In this document: positions 19,898 through 27,962 of the stretch, in pieces
Position numbering within the stretch: the first letter of the stretch is position 1
Layout of the letters: each line of letters begins with the position of its first letter
NCBI RefSeq assembly: GCF_017744695.1
Contig: NZ_JAGIAS010000006.1
Location: 1-64,000 of the forward strand
Reading direction: 5' to 3'
Source: Dyadobacter sp.
GTDB lineage: Bacteria > Bacteroidota > Bacteroidia > Cytophagales > Spirosomataceae
Length of the DNA: 64,000 nucleotides
Program-made: the position numbers and the translations under genes
Notes under the pieces: generated by a model
What the model saw: the letters and a program-made list of their open reading frames with translations, nothing else
What the model was told of the DNA's origin: nothing
The model's database searches: none

Positions 19898-20350
19898 ATG
19901 GACATACAGGCAGACATTACCGATCACTACTTTATGGAAGAAGCCCTCGCGCTCGCCCATAAGGCATACGAAGAAGGCGAAATCCCCGTGGGCGCAATAG
20001 TAGTCGCCAAAGACAGGATCATTGGAAGGGGGTATAACCAAACCGAGCGGCTCAACGACGTCACCGCCCATGCCGAGATGATCGCCATTACCGCCGCCGC
20101 CGACCACCTGGGCTCCAAATACCTCACCGACTGCACACTGTACGTGACCCTCGAACCTTGCGTCATGTGCGCGGGCGCGCTCTACTGGACGCAGGTGAAA
20201 CGCGTGGTCGTGGGCGCGATGGACGACAAGCGCGGATTTTCGAGGATCGGGCAACCGCTTCTGCACCCGAAAACCAGACTCGTAACGGGCATTATGGCGA
20301 CGGAATCGCAGCAGTTATTACTCAAATTTTTCAGGGAGTTAAGAACATAA
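19898..20350 (+). CDS. tadA: tRNA-specific adenosine-34 deaminase
   Basis: 150 aa from ATG 19898. The cytidine-deaminase fold carries the zinc site HAEM (His ligand and catalytic Glu, about 57-60) and PCVMCAGA (two Cys ligands, about 87-94). It converts A34 to inosine in tRNA-Arg(ACG), the tRNA encoded at 128-201. A longer reading from TTG 19856 would begin inside the upstream terminator, so the ATG is chosen. Length and motifs are normal for TadA; guanine deaminase is a less likely alternative. Confidence 0.92.
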   Translation: MDIQADITDHYFMEEALALAHKAYEEGEIPVGAIVVAKDRIIGRGYNQTERLNDVTAHAEMIAITAAADHLGSKYLTDCTLYVTLEPCVMCAGALYWTQVKRVVVGAMDDKRGFSRIGQPLLHPKTRLVTGIMATESQQLLLKFFRELRT

Positions 20351-20414
20351 AGCGGCATTCTGCTGTTAGCCTATCTGTCAAAACAATTTTTTCAATCATT
20401 AAACTACACTGAAA

Positions 20415-21023
20415 ATGGCATTTACACTTGATCCCTTACCTTACGCAAACAATGCTTTGGAGCCGCACTTCGATGCATTGACCATGGAGATACATCACGA
20501 CCGTCACCACCAGGCATATGTTACCAACCTGAATGCAGCAGTAACAGGCACCGAACTGGAAGGCAAAACCATAGAAGAGCTTCTGGCTGGCATCAGCAAA
20601 GCACCGGCACCTGTACGCAATAATGGCGGCGGTCACTGGAACCACACTTTTTTCTGGAAATCACTTTCATCGAATGGCGGCGGCGAACCAACCGGCGAGC
20701 TGGGCAAAGCCATTACCGCGAAATTCGGTTCATTCCAGGCATTCAAAGATGAATTCAAAAAGGCATCCATCGGCCGTTTCGGATCGGGCTGGGCATGGCT
20801 TATCGTAAAAGAAGGCGGAGAAATCGCCATCACTTCAACTCCCAACCAGGACAACCCATTGATGGACATCGCGGAAGTAAAAGGTACTCCGGTGATCGGC
20901 CTTGACGTGTGGGAGCACGCATATTACCTGAAATATCAAAACAAGCGCCCCGACTACATCGACGCCTACTGGAACGTTGTAGACTGGAAAGCTGCTGACG
21001 CACTGTACACTGCGGCTAAATAA
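20415..21023 (+). CDS. sodA: Superoxide dismutase (Mn/Fe type)
   Basis: A 202-aa cytoplasmic enzyme that dismutates superoxide to peroxide and oxygen. The metal ligands are visible: His27 in the [11 protein letters not shown] region, His in [11 protein letters not shown] (about 75), and Asp and His in [11 protein letters not shown] (about 163-167). The residues around GNQDNPLM-like TPNQDNPLM favour Mn or cambialistic use, but metal preference cannot be settled from sequence alone. It stands alone between tadA and tRNA-His. Confidence 0.93.
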   Translation: MAFTLDPLPYANNALEPHFDALTMEIHHDRHHQAYVTNLNAAVTGTELEGKTIEELLAGISKAPAPVRNNGGGHWNHTFFWKSLSSNGGGEPTGELGKAITAKFGSFQAFKDEFKKASIGRFGSGWAWLIVKEGGEIAITSTPNQDNPLMDIAEVKGTPVIGLDVWEHAYYLKYQNKRPDYIDAYWNVVDWKAADALYTAAK

Positions 21024-21079
21024 TCAAGCTCCGGCTTGCGAAAGGGTTTGTGGTTCGCAAAAATTTTCCAAAATTTTCT

Positions 21080-21109
21080 TGCAAGCTGCAAACCTTTTCC
21101 TACTTTTGT
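21080..21109 (+). promoter_or_regulatory. Promoter of tRNA-His
   Basis: TTG (21080-21082) and TACTTTTG (21102-21109) are separated by 19 nt, a full match to the Bacteroidota -33/-7 consensus. The predicted start is near 21114, about 37 nt before the mature tRNA. Confidence 0.8.
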
Positions 21110-21150
21110 AATCCGAAAACGGGGCAGTCCAGCGGGATTGTCAAAAAAAT

Positions 21151-21225
21151 GGAGGTTGTAGCTCAGTTGGTTAGAGCGCCAGATTGTGGTTCTGGAGGTC
21201 GCGGGTTCGAGACCCGTCTCCCTCC
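21151..21225 (+). tRNA. tRNA-His (anticodon GTG)
   Basis: The cloverleaf has the extra G-1 pairing with C73 that marks tRNA-His, anticodon stem CCAGA/TCTGG with loop TTGTGGT (anticodon GTG), and T loop TTCGAGA. Positions 5:68 (T-C) and 6:67 (T-T) of the acceptor stem do not pair, while the other six pairs do. CCA is not encoded. It has its own promoter and terminator, and a decayed integrated element follows it. Confidence 0.9.
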
Positions 21226-21250
21226 CTTGAAAAAAGTTCAAAGTCAAACA

Positions 21251-21290
21251 AAATGCCTGTAAATCAATGATTTGCGGGCATTTTTGTTTT
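21251..21290 (+). terminator. Terminator of tRNA-His
   Basis: A 15-bp stem (21251-21265 with 21269-21283, two G-U pairs, 3-nt loop) is followed by TTTTTGTTTTT. Confidence 0.9.
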
Positions 21291-21328
21291 TCAGACTATG
21301 TCAAAAAATGCAAAAATTCTCATGTTTT

Positions 21329-21376
21329 CAGTGAGTCTTTCGTGTAGTTCACTCACTTTGAGAAAAAGACTCACTG
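21329..21376. repeat. Inverted and direct CTCACT motifs upstream of the integrase remnant
   Basis: A 12-bp inverted repeat (21329-21340 with 21365-21376, AAAGACTCACTG) encloses further TCACTCACT copies (about 21348-21356). Clusters like this near an integrase gene may be its arm-type binding sites or an att remnant. Confidence 0.5.
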
Positions 21377-21477
21377 GAAGCGGCATAACAAATTGATAGA
21401 CAACATGTTCACCGCATTGGCATCTTGACTGGCAAGCGTGGTAGCTCAATATTTAACCACTTTTAAACGCTTGTGTT

Positions 21478-22390
21478 ATGTTGGAGAAAACATTCGGCCT
21501 GCTTTTCTATTTAAAGCTCGCCAGAAATCAGAAGGGAACAGTTCGCTACGTTTACCTGAGAATCACCGTCGACGGCAAGGTTGCTGAGCTATCCACCAAG
21601 AAGTTATGGAACACCGAAAGGTGGAATTCCTCAGTCGGACGACCAGCCGGAAACAAGGAAGACGCCAAAACGCTGAATGCGTACCTGGATATGCTCACCG
21701 CCAAAGTTTACCAGGCTAAAAAATTCTTACTGAGGATGACAAAGAAATTTCCGCCGAAGGCTTGAAAAACATTCTCCTTGGCAAAAGCAATGAAACCCGC
21801 ACAATCCTTGAAGTCTTCGAGCGCCATAACGAGTAGATGGAAGCGCTGGTCGGCCAGGAGTTCGCGCCACTCACTTTGAAGCGCTACAAGACCGCTAAGG
21901 AGCATACTGCCTCCTTTATCAAGTGGAAGTACAAGAAGGACGATATGGAGATCAAAGACTTGAATTTCGAATTCATTACTGAATTCAATTTCTGGCTCCG
22001 CAGCGCACGAGGTTGCAACCACAACTCGGCGATTAAGTACATGAGCAATTTGAAGAAGGTTGTTTTGATCTGCGTTAATAACAAATGGTTAAAGAAAGAT
22101 CCTTTTCAGGGCTTCAAGCTGACCAAGAAGGACGTTGTTAAGAATCCGCTGTCTCGGGATGAACTGAAACGGCTTACTGAGAAAGTATTTGAAGTAGAGT
22201 GGATAAGTCAGGTGCGGGATATCTTTCTATTCTGCTGCTACACCGGATTAGCTTACGTCGATGTGAAGCAATTGAAGACGACAGACATTGTTGTCGGTGT
22301 GGATGGCGAGCCGTGAATTGACACCACGCGCCAGAAAACGGATGCGCCTACACGTATTCCGTTATTGCCTATTGCGTCGCCCGTCAGGAA
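21478..22390 (+). pseudogene. Broken tyrosine recombinase (Bacteroidota-type integrase)
   Basis: The encoded product has an N-terminal arm-binding domain (FYLKLARNQKGTVRYVYLRIT), a SAM-like core-binding domain (FNFWLRSARGCNHNSAIKYMSNLK) and the beginning of the catalytic domain with the first Arg region (FLFCCYTGLAYVDVKQL). It is disrupted three times: one A is missing from the A run 21718-21723, TAG at 21834-21836 replaces a sense codon, and TGA at 22314-22316 stands where family members have Trp. Reading continues in the same frame to about IPLLPIA (22377) and then the gene is cut off, so the catalytic HxxR and Tyr are missing. It lies directly after tRNA-His, a common attachment locus. Confidence 0.85.
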
Positions 22391-22855
22391 AACTCCCCAT
22401 CCGGCGTACAGCTCCAACCCAATGCTAATGCATGGTCGGTGATATCCGATTCGACAAGGAAAGAAAACTTTCGTACAACTAATGGGACCCTGTTTCTGGA
22501 AAAGATCAGCAGAATGCGGCTTGGAAGCTGGAACTACAAGGGTCAGGACGTGAAGCAATACCGCCATTACGGCCCCATGGCACAGGACTTTTTTGCAGCC
22601 TTCGGGCACGACGAACTGGGGACAATCGGGGAAGATAAGTCCATTAACCAGGCCGATTTTGATGGCGTAAACCTGATTGCAATCCAGGCTTTAATCAAAG
22701 AAGTAGAAGCTTTAAAAGCAGAGAACAAAAGCCTGAAACTGGCAGAGGCGTCCATGAAAGCCGAAACTCAGTCACTGAAAGTGAAAATGGAGCAATTTGA
22801 AAAGCAACTTTCCACATTAATGGGCTCGGGAAACATTTCGACCGTATCGAGATAA
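22391..22855 (+). pseudogene. C-terminal fragment of a peptidase S74 (tail-fibre chaperone) protein
   Basis: From NSPSGVQLQPNANAW onwards the frame matches the C-terminal intramolecular chaperone domain of S74-type tail-fibre-like proteins: SDSTRKENF (S-D near the cleavage serine), LEKISRMRLGSWNY, YGPMAQDFFAAFG and IGEDKSINQADFDGVNLIAIQALI, followed by a coiled coil (EVEALKAENKSLKLAEA). No start codon with a sensible 5' part exists; the sequence runs straight out of the integrase remnant at about 22378-22400. The first possible in-frame start is GTG 22439. It is a deletion product, not a complete gene. Confidence 0.75.
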
Positions 22856-22870
22856 GGGGATCCTATGCAG

Positions 22871-22925
22871 ATCCCTATAAGACCACAGAATAAGCGCCAT
22901 TCGCAAGACTGGCGCTTATTTGTTT
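22871..22925 (+). repeat. Copy of the tRNA-Arg 3' end and its terminator
   Basis: About 55 nt match the 3' end of tRNA-Arg(ACG) and its downstream hairpin at 93-140 (opposite orientation). ATCCCTA, AGACCACAGAA, AAGCGCCATTC and TGGCGCTT are shared in the same order and spacing, with a few substitutions and one deletion. The rest of the tRNA is absent. It looks like an attachment-site remnant and marks the right edge of the decayed element. Confidence 0.7.
22892..22920 (+). terminator. Hairpin terminator at the end of the decayed element
   Basis: The stem AAGCGCCA (22892-22899) with TGGCGCTT (22910-22917) is followed by ATTTGTTT. It is homologous to the tRNA-Arg terminator. Confidence 0.6.
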
Positions 22926-23031
22926 CTAAACCTGGGAGATCGCTTTCCCCCAGTCACTCGCAAAGTCAGTTTATAATCTGATTTTTTCGAAAATTTCATT
23001 AACATTTTGGCGCAGTTACGGTAAAATACCC

Positions 23032-23367
23032 TCAACACGTCCTACTCCCATTAGGCACATTGCCCTGAACGGTCGTCAGCACAATATCCTCCTCGGCATC
23101 GGCAAAGCCCGTCACCAAAAATTCCGACATAAACTTACCGATCTGTTTTTTCGGGAAGTTGATCACGCCGACAATCTGTCGGCCGGGTAGCTCGTCCAAT
23201 TTGTAATGTTTCGTGATCTGCGCGCTGCTCATTCGAATGCCGAATTCGCCGAAATCGACTTTCAGCTTGTAGGCGGGCTTACGCGCTTCCGGAAACTTGG
23301 AAGCTTCCAGAATTGTACCTACTCTCAATTCCACTTCCTCAAAGTCTGCCCAGGTAATTTCTTGCAT
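23032..23367 (-). CDS. csaA: CsaA-type tRNA-binding protein
   Basis: A 111-aa single-domain OB-fold protein of the tRNA-binding domain family. Typical segments are ITWADFEEVELRVGTILEASKFPEARKPAYKL (about 4-35), SSAQIT (about 47), LPGRQIVGVINFPKKQIG (about 60-77) and the terminal VPNGSR. CsaA homologues are dimers that bind tRNA and have been linked to a SecB-like export chaperone role. The gene stands alone, convergent to the decayed element, with its stop about 110 nt from the element's terminator. Confidence 0.9.
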   Translation of the reverse strand: MQEITWADFEEVELRVGTILEASKFPEARKPAYKLKVDFGEFGIRMSSAQITKHYKLDELPGRQIVGVINFPKKQIGKFMSEFLVTGFADAEEDIVLTTVQGNVPNGSRTC

Positions 23368-23427
23368 TTTAGTAGTTCAATGGTTTTATTTCAAAAAGCA
23401 ACAGCATGAAACGTCTTCCTGTTCCGG

Positions 23428-24297
23428 TCAGCCTGTTGTGAACTGCGCAATTCGTTCAGCGCAAATGCGTTCCGTCAGATCTTTCAAAAGCTTCGCCCGG
23501 TAGCCAAGATATTCCAGTTCTGCTTTTTCAATTTTATAATGCATTTCATATCGGGCGTCGATATAGGCTTTTTTCAGAAGCTGAAACAAGCGCTCTTCCT
23601 CACCGGAAGTTCTTGGAAACACAATTGCGAAATCGGAGCGGAGTTTTATGGTCTGATTTATAAGTTCTTCAATATCATGAAGTTTTGGTTTGTAATCCGT
23701 GAAAACGAGTAGCGTTGTCGTGCATAGCCGTTCAGTAGTTTGGTGCAGCAAAAAGGCAGCTTCTTTGTAATAAGCCGGATTATCTTCTCCCTTTTGAAAG
23801 TACATTTCGAAGCCTTCCAGGAAATGGCTCGCGGAGGTAAACCAATGTCCAAACTGTTCCTTTGCTTTAATCTGCCTTTCTTCCGGCTGCATATTTTTTG
23901 GCTCCGACAGTTTGAAATTCCCGGAATCAAATAGCAGTATTCCTTCCTTCAAAACATCCACAAAAAAATAGGAGTTGCCTTCAATCTTGTCATTCACAAA
24001 GCCAATGCTGTGCTGGATAATACTGGTTTTCGTAATTTCTTTATTGGCCGCCAGCTCCTTATCCAGTTCACGCCATTTCTTATCTCTTTTGGCGGAAAGC
24101 CTGTCCTTCGTTATTACCAAAATGTCAAAATCGCTCACATACTCATATTTCTCCTGATAATCCTCCACCCATTCGCCCCGCGCGTAGCTGCCGAAAAGGA
24201 TGATCATTTCGGCTGGAACTCTTGCCAGGACGATTTCGACGAGGTTTTGTAGTTCTGTTTGTTTGTGTAATGGCAGGTGGGACAGGGAGGATTTCAT
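23428..24297 (-). CDS. Single-chain MNT nucleotidyltransferase-HEPN fusion
   Basis: 289 aa. The N-terminal minimal nucleotidyltransferase has IILFGSYARGEW (about 33-44, the GS motif) and SDFDILV (about 57-63, the metal-binding DxD). The C-terminal half (about 150-280) is helical and carries AYIDARYEMHYKI, a HEPN-type signature. MNT and HEPN usually occur as a two-gene antitoxin/toxin pair in which MNT modifies HEPN; here both are on one chain. The region is more AT-rich than its surroundings and has codon usage unlike the his or nuo genes, so transfer is possible. It may be a toxin-antitoxin derivative or a domesticated nucleotidyltransferase. Confidence 0.8.
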   Translation of the reverse strand: MKSSLSHLPLHKQTELQNLVEIVLARVPAEMIILFGSYARGEWVEDYQEKYEYVSDFDILVITKDRLSAKRDKKWRELDKELAANKEITKTSIIQHSIGFVNDKIEGNSYFFVDVLKEGILLFDSGNFKLSEPKNMQPEERQIKAKEQFGHWFTSASHFLEGFEMYFQKGEDNPAYYKEAAFLLHQTTERLCTTTLLVFTDYKPKLHDIEELINQTIKLRSDFAIVFPRTSGEEERLFQLLKKAYIDARYEMHYKIEKAELEYLGYRAKLLKDLTERICAERIAQFTTG

Positions 24298-24333
24298 GGT
24301 GTGTGCAATTGGGATAAGTCTTGGTATGTCGGC

Positions 24334-24981
24334 TTATTCGAATGTTTTTTCGATTTGTTCCCTATCATATTCCAGTATCCAGGCATTATGTGACGTAAAG
24401 ATTGGTCTGATTGTCTCCAAATCATTAGCGATTATGTCAATCCCTCTATCGTCATACATATTAAAAATCAGGTTCTTTGTAATATTGATAAAATAAATCT
24501 CCTTACATGACAGGGCTCCGACATCGTCAAGCCTGGGTTGTCGCGGCCAAAAGTCGGTATGTCCAATCGCCATCAAAAGGTTCGAATAATTTATTTCGCC
24601 GGCAGTTGTTTTTACAATAGCTAGGTTTGTTAAATCTAAATAATCATTTGGATTATAAACTCTACTTTCTTTTGAATAGCCGATATCTGCCTTTTTTAGA
24701 TTTTTAAGCTGCTTGAAGGCGTAGTTGGAAAACCGTATCTTCCTCCGTCTGAATTTGTAGTCCCTTAAAATCAAAAATACGTCGTCTGAGGTGTTGAACG
24801 CAGATTCGAAGATTGTAGTGGCGCGTCGGGTCATTTCTTCGAAATAGTCATCGCTGGTGGTGCTGCCAACTTGTAAATCAAAGCGAATTCCATAAGCCCA
24901 GTTATAAAACAAAGGGACTCTGAGCTTTAAACCCTTGAAATTCTTCTTCAAAAAATTCAGATATTCTTGCGTTACGGTCAC
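24334..24981 (-). CDS. DUF3885 domain protein
   Basis: 215 aa. LFYNWAYGIRFDLQVG near the N terminus and DRGIDIIANDLETIRPIFTSHNAWILEYDRE near the C terminus match the DUF3885 family, which has no known biochemical role. The start is GTG at 24981; an ATG 14 nt upstream is out of frame and stops after five codons. The gene is AT-rich, lies 36 nt upstream of the MNT-HEPN gene on the same strand and may share its transcript. Confidence 0.75.
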   Translation of the reverse strand: MTVTQEYLNFLKKNFKGLKLRVPLFYNWAYGIRFDLQVGSTTSDDYFEEMTRRATTIFESAFNTSDDVFLILRDYKFRRRKIRFSNYAFKQLKNLKKADIGYSKESRVYNPNDYLDLTNLAIVKTTAGEINYSNLLMAIGHTDFWPRQPRLDDVGALSCKEIYFINITKNLIFNMYDDRGIDIIANDLETIRPIFTSHNAWILEYDREQIEKTFE

Positions 24982-24995
24982 AACTTTACAGCCAT

Positions 24996-25424
24996 TTACT
25001 TCACCACCTCACTCACCAAAATCACCGGCGCCACATCCGTATAATTAGCGAAATCCGCCCGGATGGCGTCCCGGTTTGGCGCGATGGCTTTTTGGTATTC
25101 GCTGAGGCTTTTTACGTAGAATGTACCGATGGCCATATAGGGTAGCGGTTGGTTGGGAATGCCGCTGGAAATACCCTTTTCAATGGTGTATTTGACCAGA
25201 TTAGAGCCCAGAAACCCGGCTACCATGGGCATGTGCTTCGTTTCGTAATACTCCATATTGAAAGTCTTGCCCTCGGAGAAAGGGTACATGACGGATATCT
25301 TAACCAAACCTTTCTCGTCCATGGTAACGGTGTGCTTTTCAAATTTTCCAGGCGGCTTTTCGCGGTTGAATGAAACAAGGCAAATAGCTAACAGCAGGAC
25401 CGGAACAATGAGTTTAAACTTCAT
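24996..25424 (-). CDS. Exported EthD-family protein
   Basis: 142 aa. A signal peptide (FKLIVPVLLLAICLVSF) is followed by an EthD-like dimeric ferredoxin-fold domain: VKISVMYPFSEGKTFNMEYYETKHMPMVAGFLG and AIGTFYVKSLSEYQKAI. The YYxxxHxP pattern is the family hallmark. Cytoplasmic EthD proteins accompany degradation pathways; an exported version has no assigned role. It is transcribed away from the GMC oxidoreductase pair. Confidence 0.75.
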   Translation of the reverse strand: MKFKLIVPVLLLAICLVSFNREKPPGKFEKHTVTMDEKGLVKISVMYPFSEGKTFNMEYYETKHMPMVAGFLGSNLVKYTIEKGISSGIPNQPLPYMAIGTFYVKSLSEYQKAIAPNRDAIRADFANYTDVAPVILVSEVVK

Positions 25425-25623
25425 GACTAATTGGTTTTAAGTTACAGAATGATTGAATTGTGTTGAAATATAGTTAATAAATCACATTTTCAGGCAGTTC
25501 CGGGGACTGTCGAAGCGTAGATTTTGAGATGTCAATTATGGGTAAACGCAAAGACTGCAAAGCTTTTAAGATCGCTCGCTTTGCCATATTATACAGTCAA
25601 TCGTCCTACCAAAAGCCCAACCC

Positions 25624-26232
25624 ATGAACAGAAGAACCGCCATTACCCACGTCGCAACCATGCTGGGAGGAGCATTTTCTGCTCCGACGTTGCTGGCCAT
25701 GAAGCGGTGGGAAGACCGCCTGCCCTCCGAAAGCTTTCCCACCGGGTTCAGTTTGACCGAAAACCAAAAACTGATCGTTGCGGAAGTCGCGGAAGCGATT
25801 ATTCCGAAGACGGCGACGCCCGGGGCTAAGGATGTGGGCGTGCCGGCGTTCATCGTGATGATGTTGCAGGATTGTTACAAAACCCCGGAGCACAAGAGTT
25901 TTGCGGAAGGGCTGATTAAGCTGGAAAAGCAGCAATTTCTAAGCATGAATGCTGATCAGAGAAATGCATTGCTGGTGCAGGTCGAAGCCGATTCCGTGGA
26001 GGAAATGAAAGCCTATCAGGTGCAGCAGACCAAAATGGGCGATAATGAAGACCGGGAACAAATGGCGGCGCAGGCAAAAGGGTTACCATTTTGGCGTCTG
26101 ATAAAAGAGCTCACGATGTTGGGATATTTTACTTCCGAACAAGGAATTAAATCTTCTTTTGAATATGTGCCCATCCCGGGAAAGTTGGAAATGATCAAGA
26201 TGAAACCCAACCAGAAGTCTTTCGCCTACTAA
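25624..26232 (+). CDS. Gluconate 2-dehydrogenase subunit 3 family protein (Tat-exported)
   Basis: 202 aa. The N terminus MNRRTAITHVATMLGGAFSA is a twin-arginine signal. The mature part (SLTENQKLIVAEVAEAIIPKTATPGAKDVGVPAFI, PFWRLIKELTMLGYFTSEQG) matches the small subunit of membrane-bound FAD-dependent dehydrogenases. It helps fold and co-export the large subunit, which lacks its own signal. The GMC gene starts 15 nt downstream. Confidence 0.88.
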   Translation: MNRRTAITHVATMLGGAFSAPTLLAMKRWEDRLPSESFPTGFSLTENQKLIVAEVAEAIIPKTATPGAKDVGVPAFIVMMLQDCYKTPEHKSFAEGLIKLEKQQFLSMNADQRNALLVQVEADSVEEMKAYQVQQTKMGDNEDREQMAAQAKGLPFWRLIKELTMLGYFTSEQGIKSSFEYVPIPGKLEMIKMKPNQKSFAY

Positions 26233-26246
26233 TCGCCCGTCTCACC

Positions 26247-27962
26247 ATGAACTTAAATTTGAAATCAGACAAAACACATACGTTCGACGCGATCGTAGTC
26301 GGTTCGGGAATGACGGGCGGTATGGCGGCAAAAGAATTGACCGAAAGGGGTTTGCAGGTGCTCATGATCGAGCGCGGACGGGAAGTAAAGCATATTGAAG
26401 ACTACGACACGGCGATGAAAGGCCCGTGGGAGTTCGAACACAGAGGAAGGGTTTCGATCCATTCGGCCGAAGAATACTGGGCAAACAATCGTTTCGGGAC
26501 GCTGGCTAATGAGGAAACCGGCCCGTTTTTTACGGATGATAAAAAGAACCCATACATAGAAAAGCGACCTTTCGACTGGATCAGGGCATATCACACAGGC
26601 GGGAAGTCCATGCACTGGGGCCGGCAGTCGTACCGGATGAATAAGAAGGATTTTGAGGCGAATGCGAAAGAAGGCATCGCGATAGATTGGCCGATCCGCT
26701 ACGAAGATCTTGAACCCTGGTACACGCATGTCGAAAAATTTGTAGGCATCAGCGGTCAGGCGGAAGGCTGGGAGGTATTGCCCGACGGTCATTATCTGCC
26801 AGCGATGCCGATGAGCGCCCCCGAACGCTATTTCAGGGAAACGATGATGAAAAAACTGAACCGCCCTGTTACGATCGGACGCGTCGCCAACCTTACCAAG
26901 CCGCAACCCTGGCATACGGACCTGGGCCGTGCGTCGTGCCAGTATCGCAGCAAATGTGCCCGTGGATGTCCATATGGAGCCTATTACAGCTCATTATCGG
27001 GCTCGATACCGGCTGCGAGGAAGACAAACAAGCTGACGGTCCTTCACGACACCATAGCCAGCGAGATCATTTATGACGAAAAAACGCAGCGGGCCAAAGG
27101 TGTTCGGGTGATTAACCAGAACACGATGGCGGTGGAAGAGTTTTTTGCCAAGATCGTATTCCTGAATGCCGGTTCGATGAATTCGGCGGCGCTTTTACTG
27201 AACTCGAAATCCAACCGCTTTCCCACCGGGCTCGGCAACGATAGCGATCAGGTGGGCAGGAATATCATGGATCATCATCTGGGTGTGGGTGCAAATGCGA
27301 CGGTCGAGGGGTTTGAAAACGACTATATTTTCGGGCAAAGACCTAATGCATTGTACATCCCGCGTTTCCGAAACTGGGGTGCCGATAAAAAGGACTTCCT
27401 GCGCGGGTACGGGTACCAGGGCGGCGCGAGTAAATCGGATTGGAAGCGGGGCATTACGATGAATGGCTTCGGCGCTAGCTTTAAAGAAGATATGTCGCAC
27501 CCCGGCACGTGGACGATGGGCTTTGGAGGCTTCGGAGAAATCCTGCCCGATCCATCGAACCGGATGTTTCTCGACAAAGACAAGAAAGACAAATGGGGCA
27601 TTCCGATGATCGTTTTCGATGCGGCTTTTGGAGAAAATGAACTGGCAATGCGAAAAGATATGATGGCGTCGGCAGTGGAAATGCTGGAAGTGGCAGGGTT
27701 CAAAAACGTTACGGGATTCAACAGGCAGGACACACATCCGGGCCTGGGCATCCACGACATGGGAACGGCGCGCATGGGTAAGGACCCGAAAAATTCTGCT
27801 CTGAATAAATTCAATCAGGTGCACGCCTGTAAAAATGTATTCGTCACCGACGGGGCGGCTATGGTATCGTCCTCCTGCGTAAACCCGTCCATTACCTATA
27901 TGGCTATGACGGCAAGAGCTGCTGATTACGCTGTGAAAGAATTAAAGCGGCAGAACCTTTGA
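26247..27962 (+). CDS. GMC-family FAD-dependent oxidoreductase (sugar/alcohol dehydrogenase large subunit)
   Basis: 571 aa. The N-terminal Rossmann motif is VVGSGMTGGMAAKELTERG (about 17-35), followed by MIERG. CPYGAY with flanking Cys and the conserved GSMNSAALLL segment are typical, and the C-terminal HDMGTARMG plus CVNPSITYMAM carries the His/Asn of GMC active sites. No signal peptide is present, so co-export with the preceding Tat-signal subunit is likely. The usual cytochrome c subunit is not encoded here, so the electron acceptor is unknown. Substrate is not predictable beyond a sugar or alcohol. Confidence 0.88.
   Translation: MNLNLKSDKTHTFDAIVVGSGMTGGMAAKELTERGLQVLMIERGREVKHIEDYDTAMKGPWEFEHRGRVSIHSAEEYWANNRFGTLANEETGPFFTDDKKNPYIEKRPFDWIRAYHTGGKSMHWGRQSYRMNKKDFEANAKEGIAIDWPIRYEDLEPWYTHVEKFVGISGQAEGWEVLPDGHYLPAMPMSAPERYFRETMMKKLNRPVTIGRVANLTKPQPWHTDLGRASCQYRSKCARGCPYGAYYSSLSGSIPAARKTNKLTVLHDTIASEIIYDEKTQRAKGVRVINQNTMAVEEFFAKIVFLNAGSMNSAALLLNSKSNRFPTGLGNDSDQVGRNIMDHHLGVGANATVEGFENDYIFGQRPNALYIPRFRNWGADKKDFLRGYGYQGGASKSDWKRGITMNGFGASFKEDMSHPGTWTMGFGGFGEILPDPSNRMFLDKDKKDKWGIPMIVFDAAFGENELAMRKDMMASAVEMLEVAGFKNVTGFNRQDTHPGLGIHDMGTARMGKDPKNSALNKFNQVHACKNVFVTDGAAMVSSSCVNPSITYMAMTARAADYAVKELKRQNL

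Noticed and set aside
20966-21262. Two open frames, one on each strand, across tRNA-His
   Set aside because: Their central parts translate the tRNA-His gene (for example ATSRTTIWRSNQLSY on the minus strand), a familiar spurious protein.
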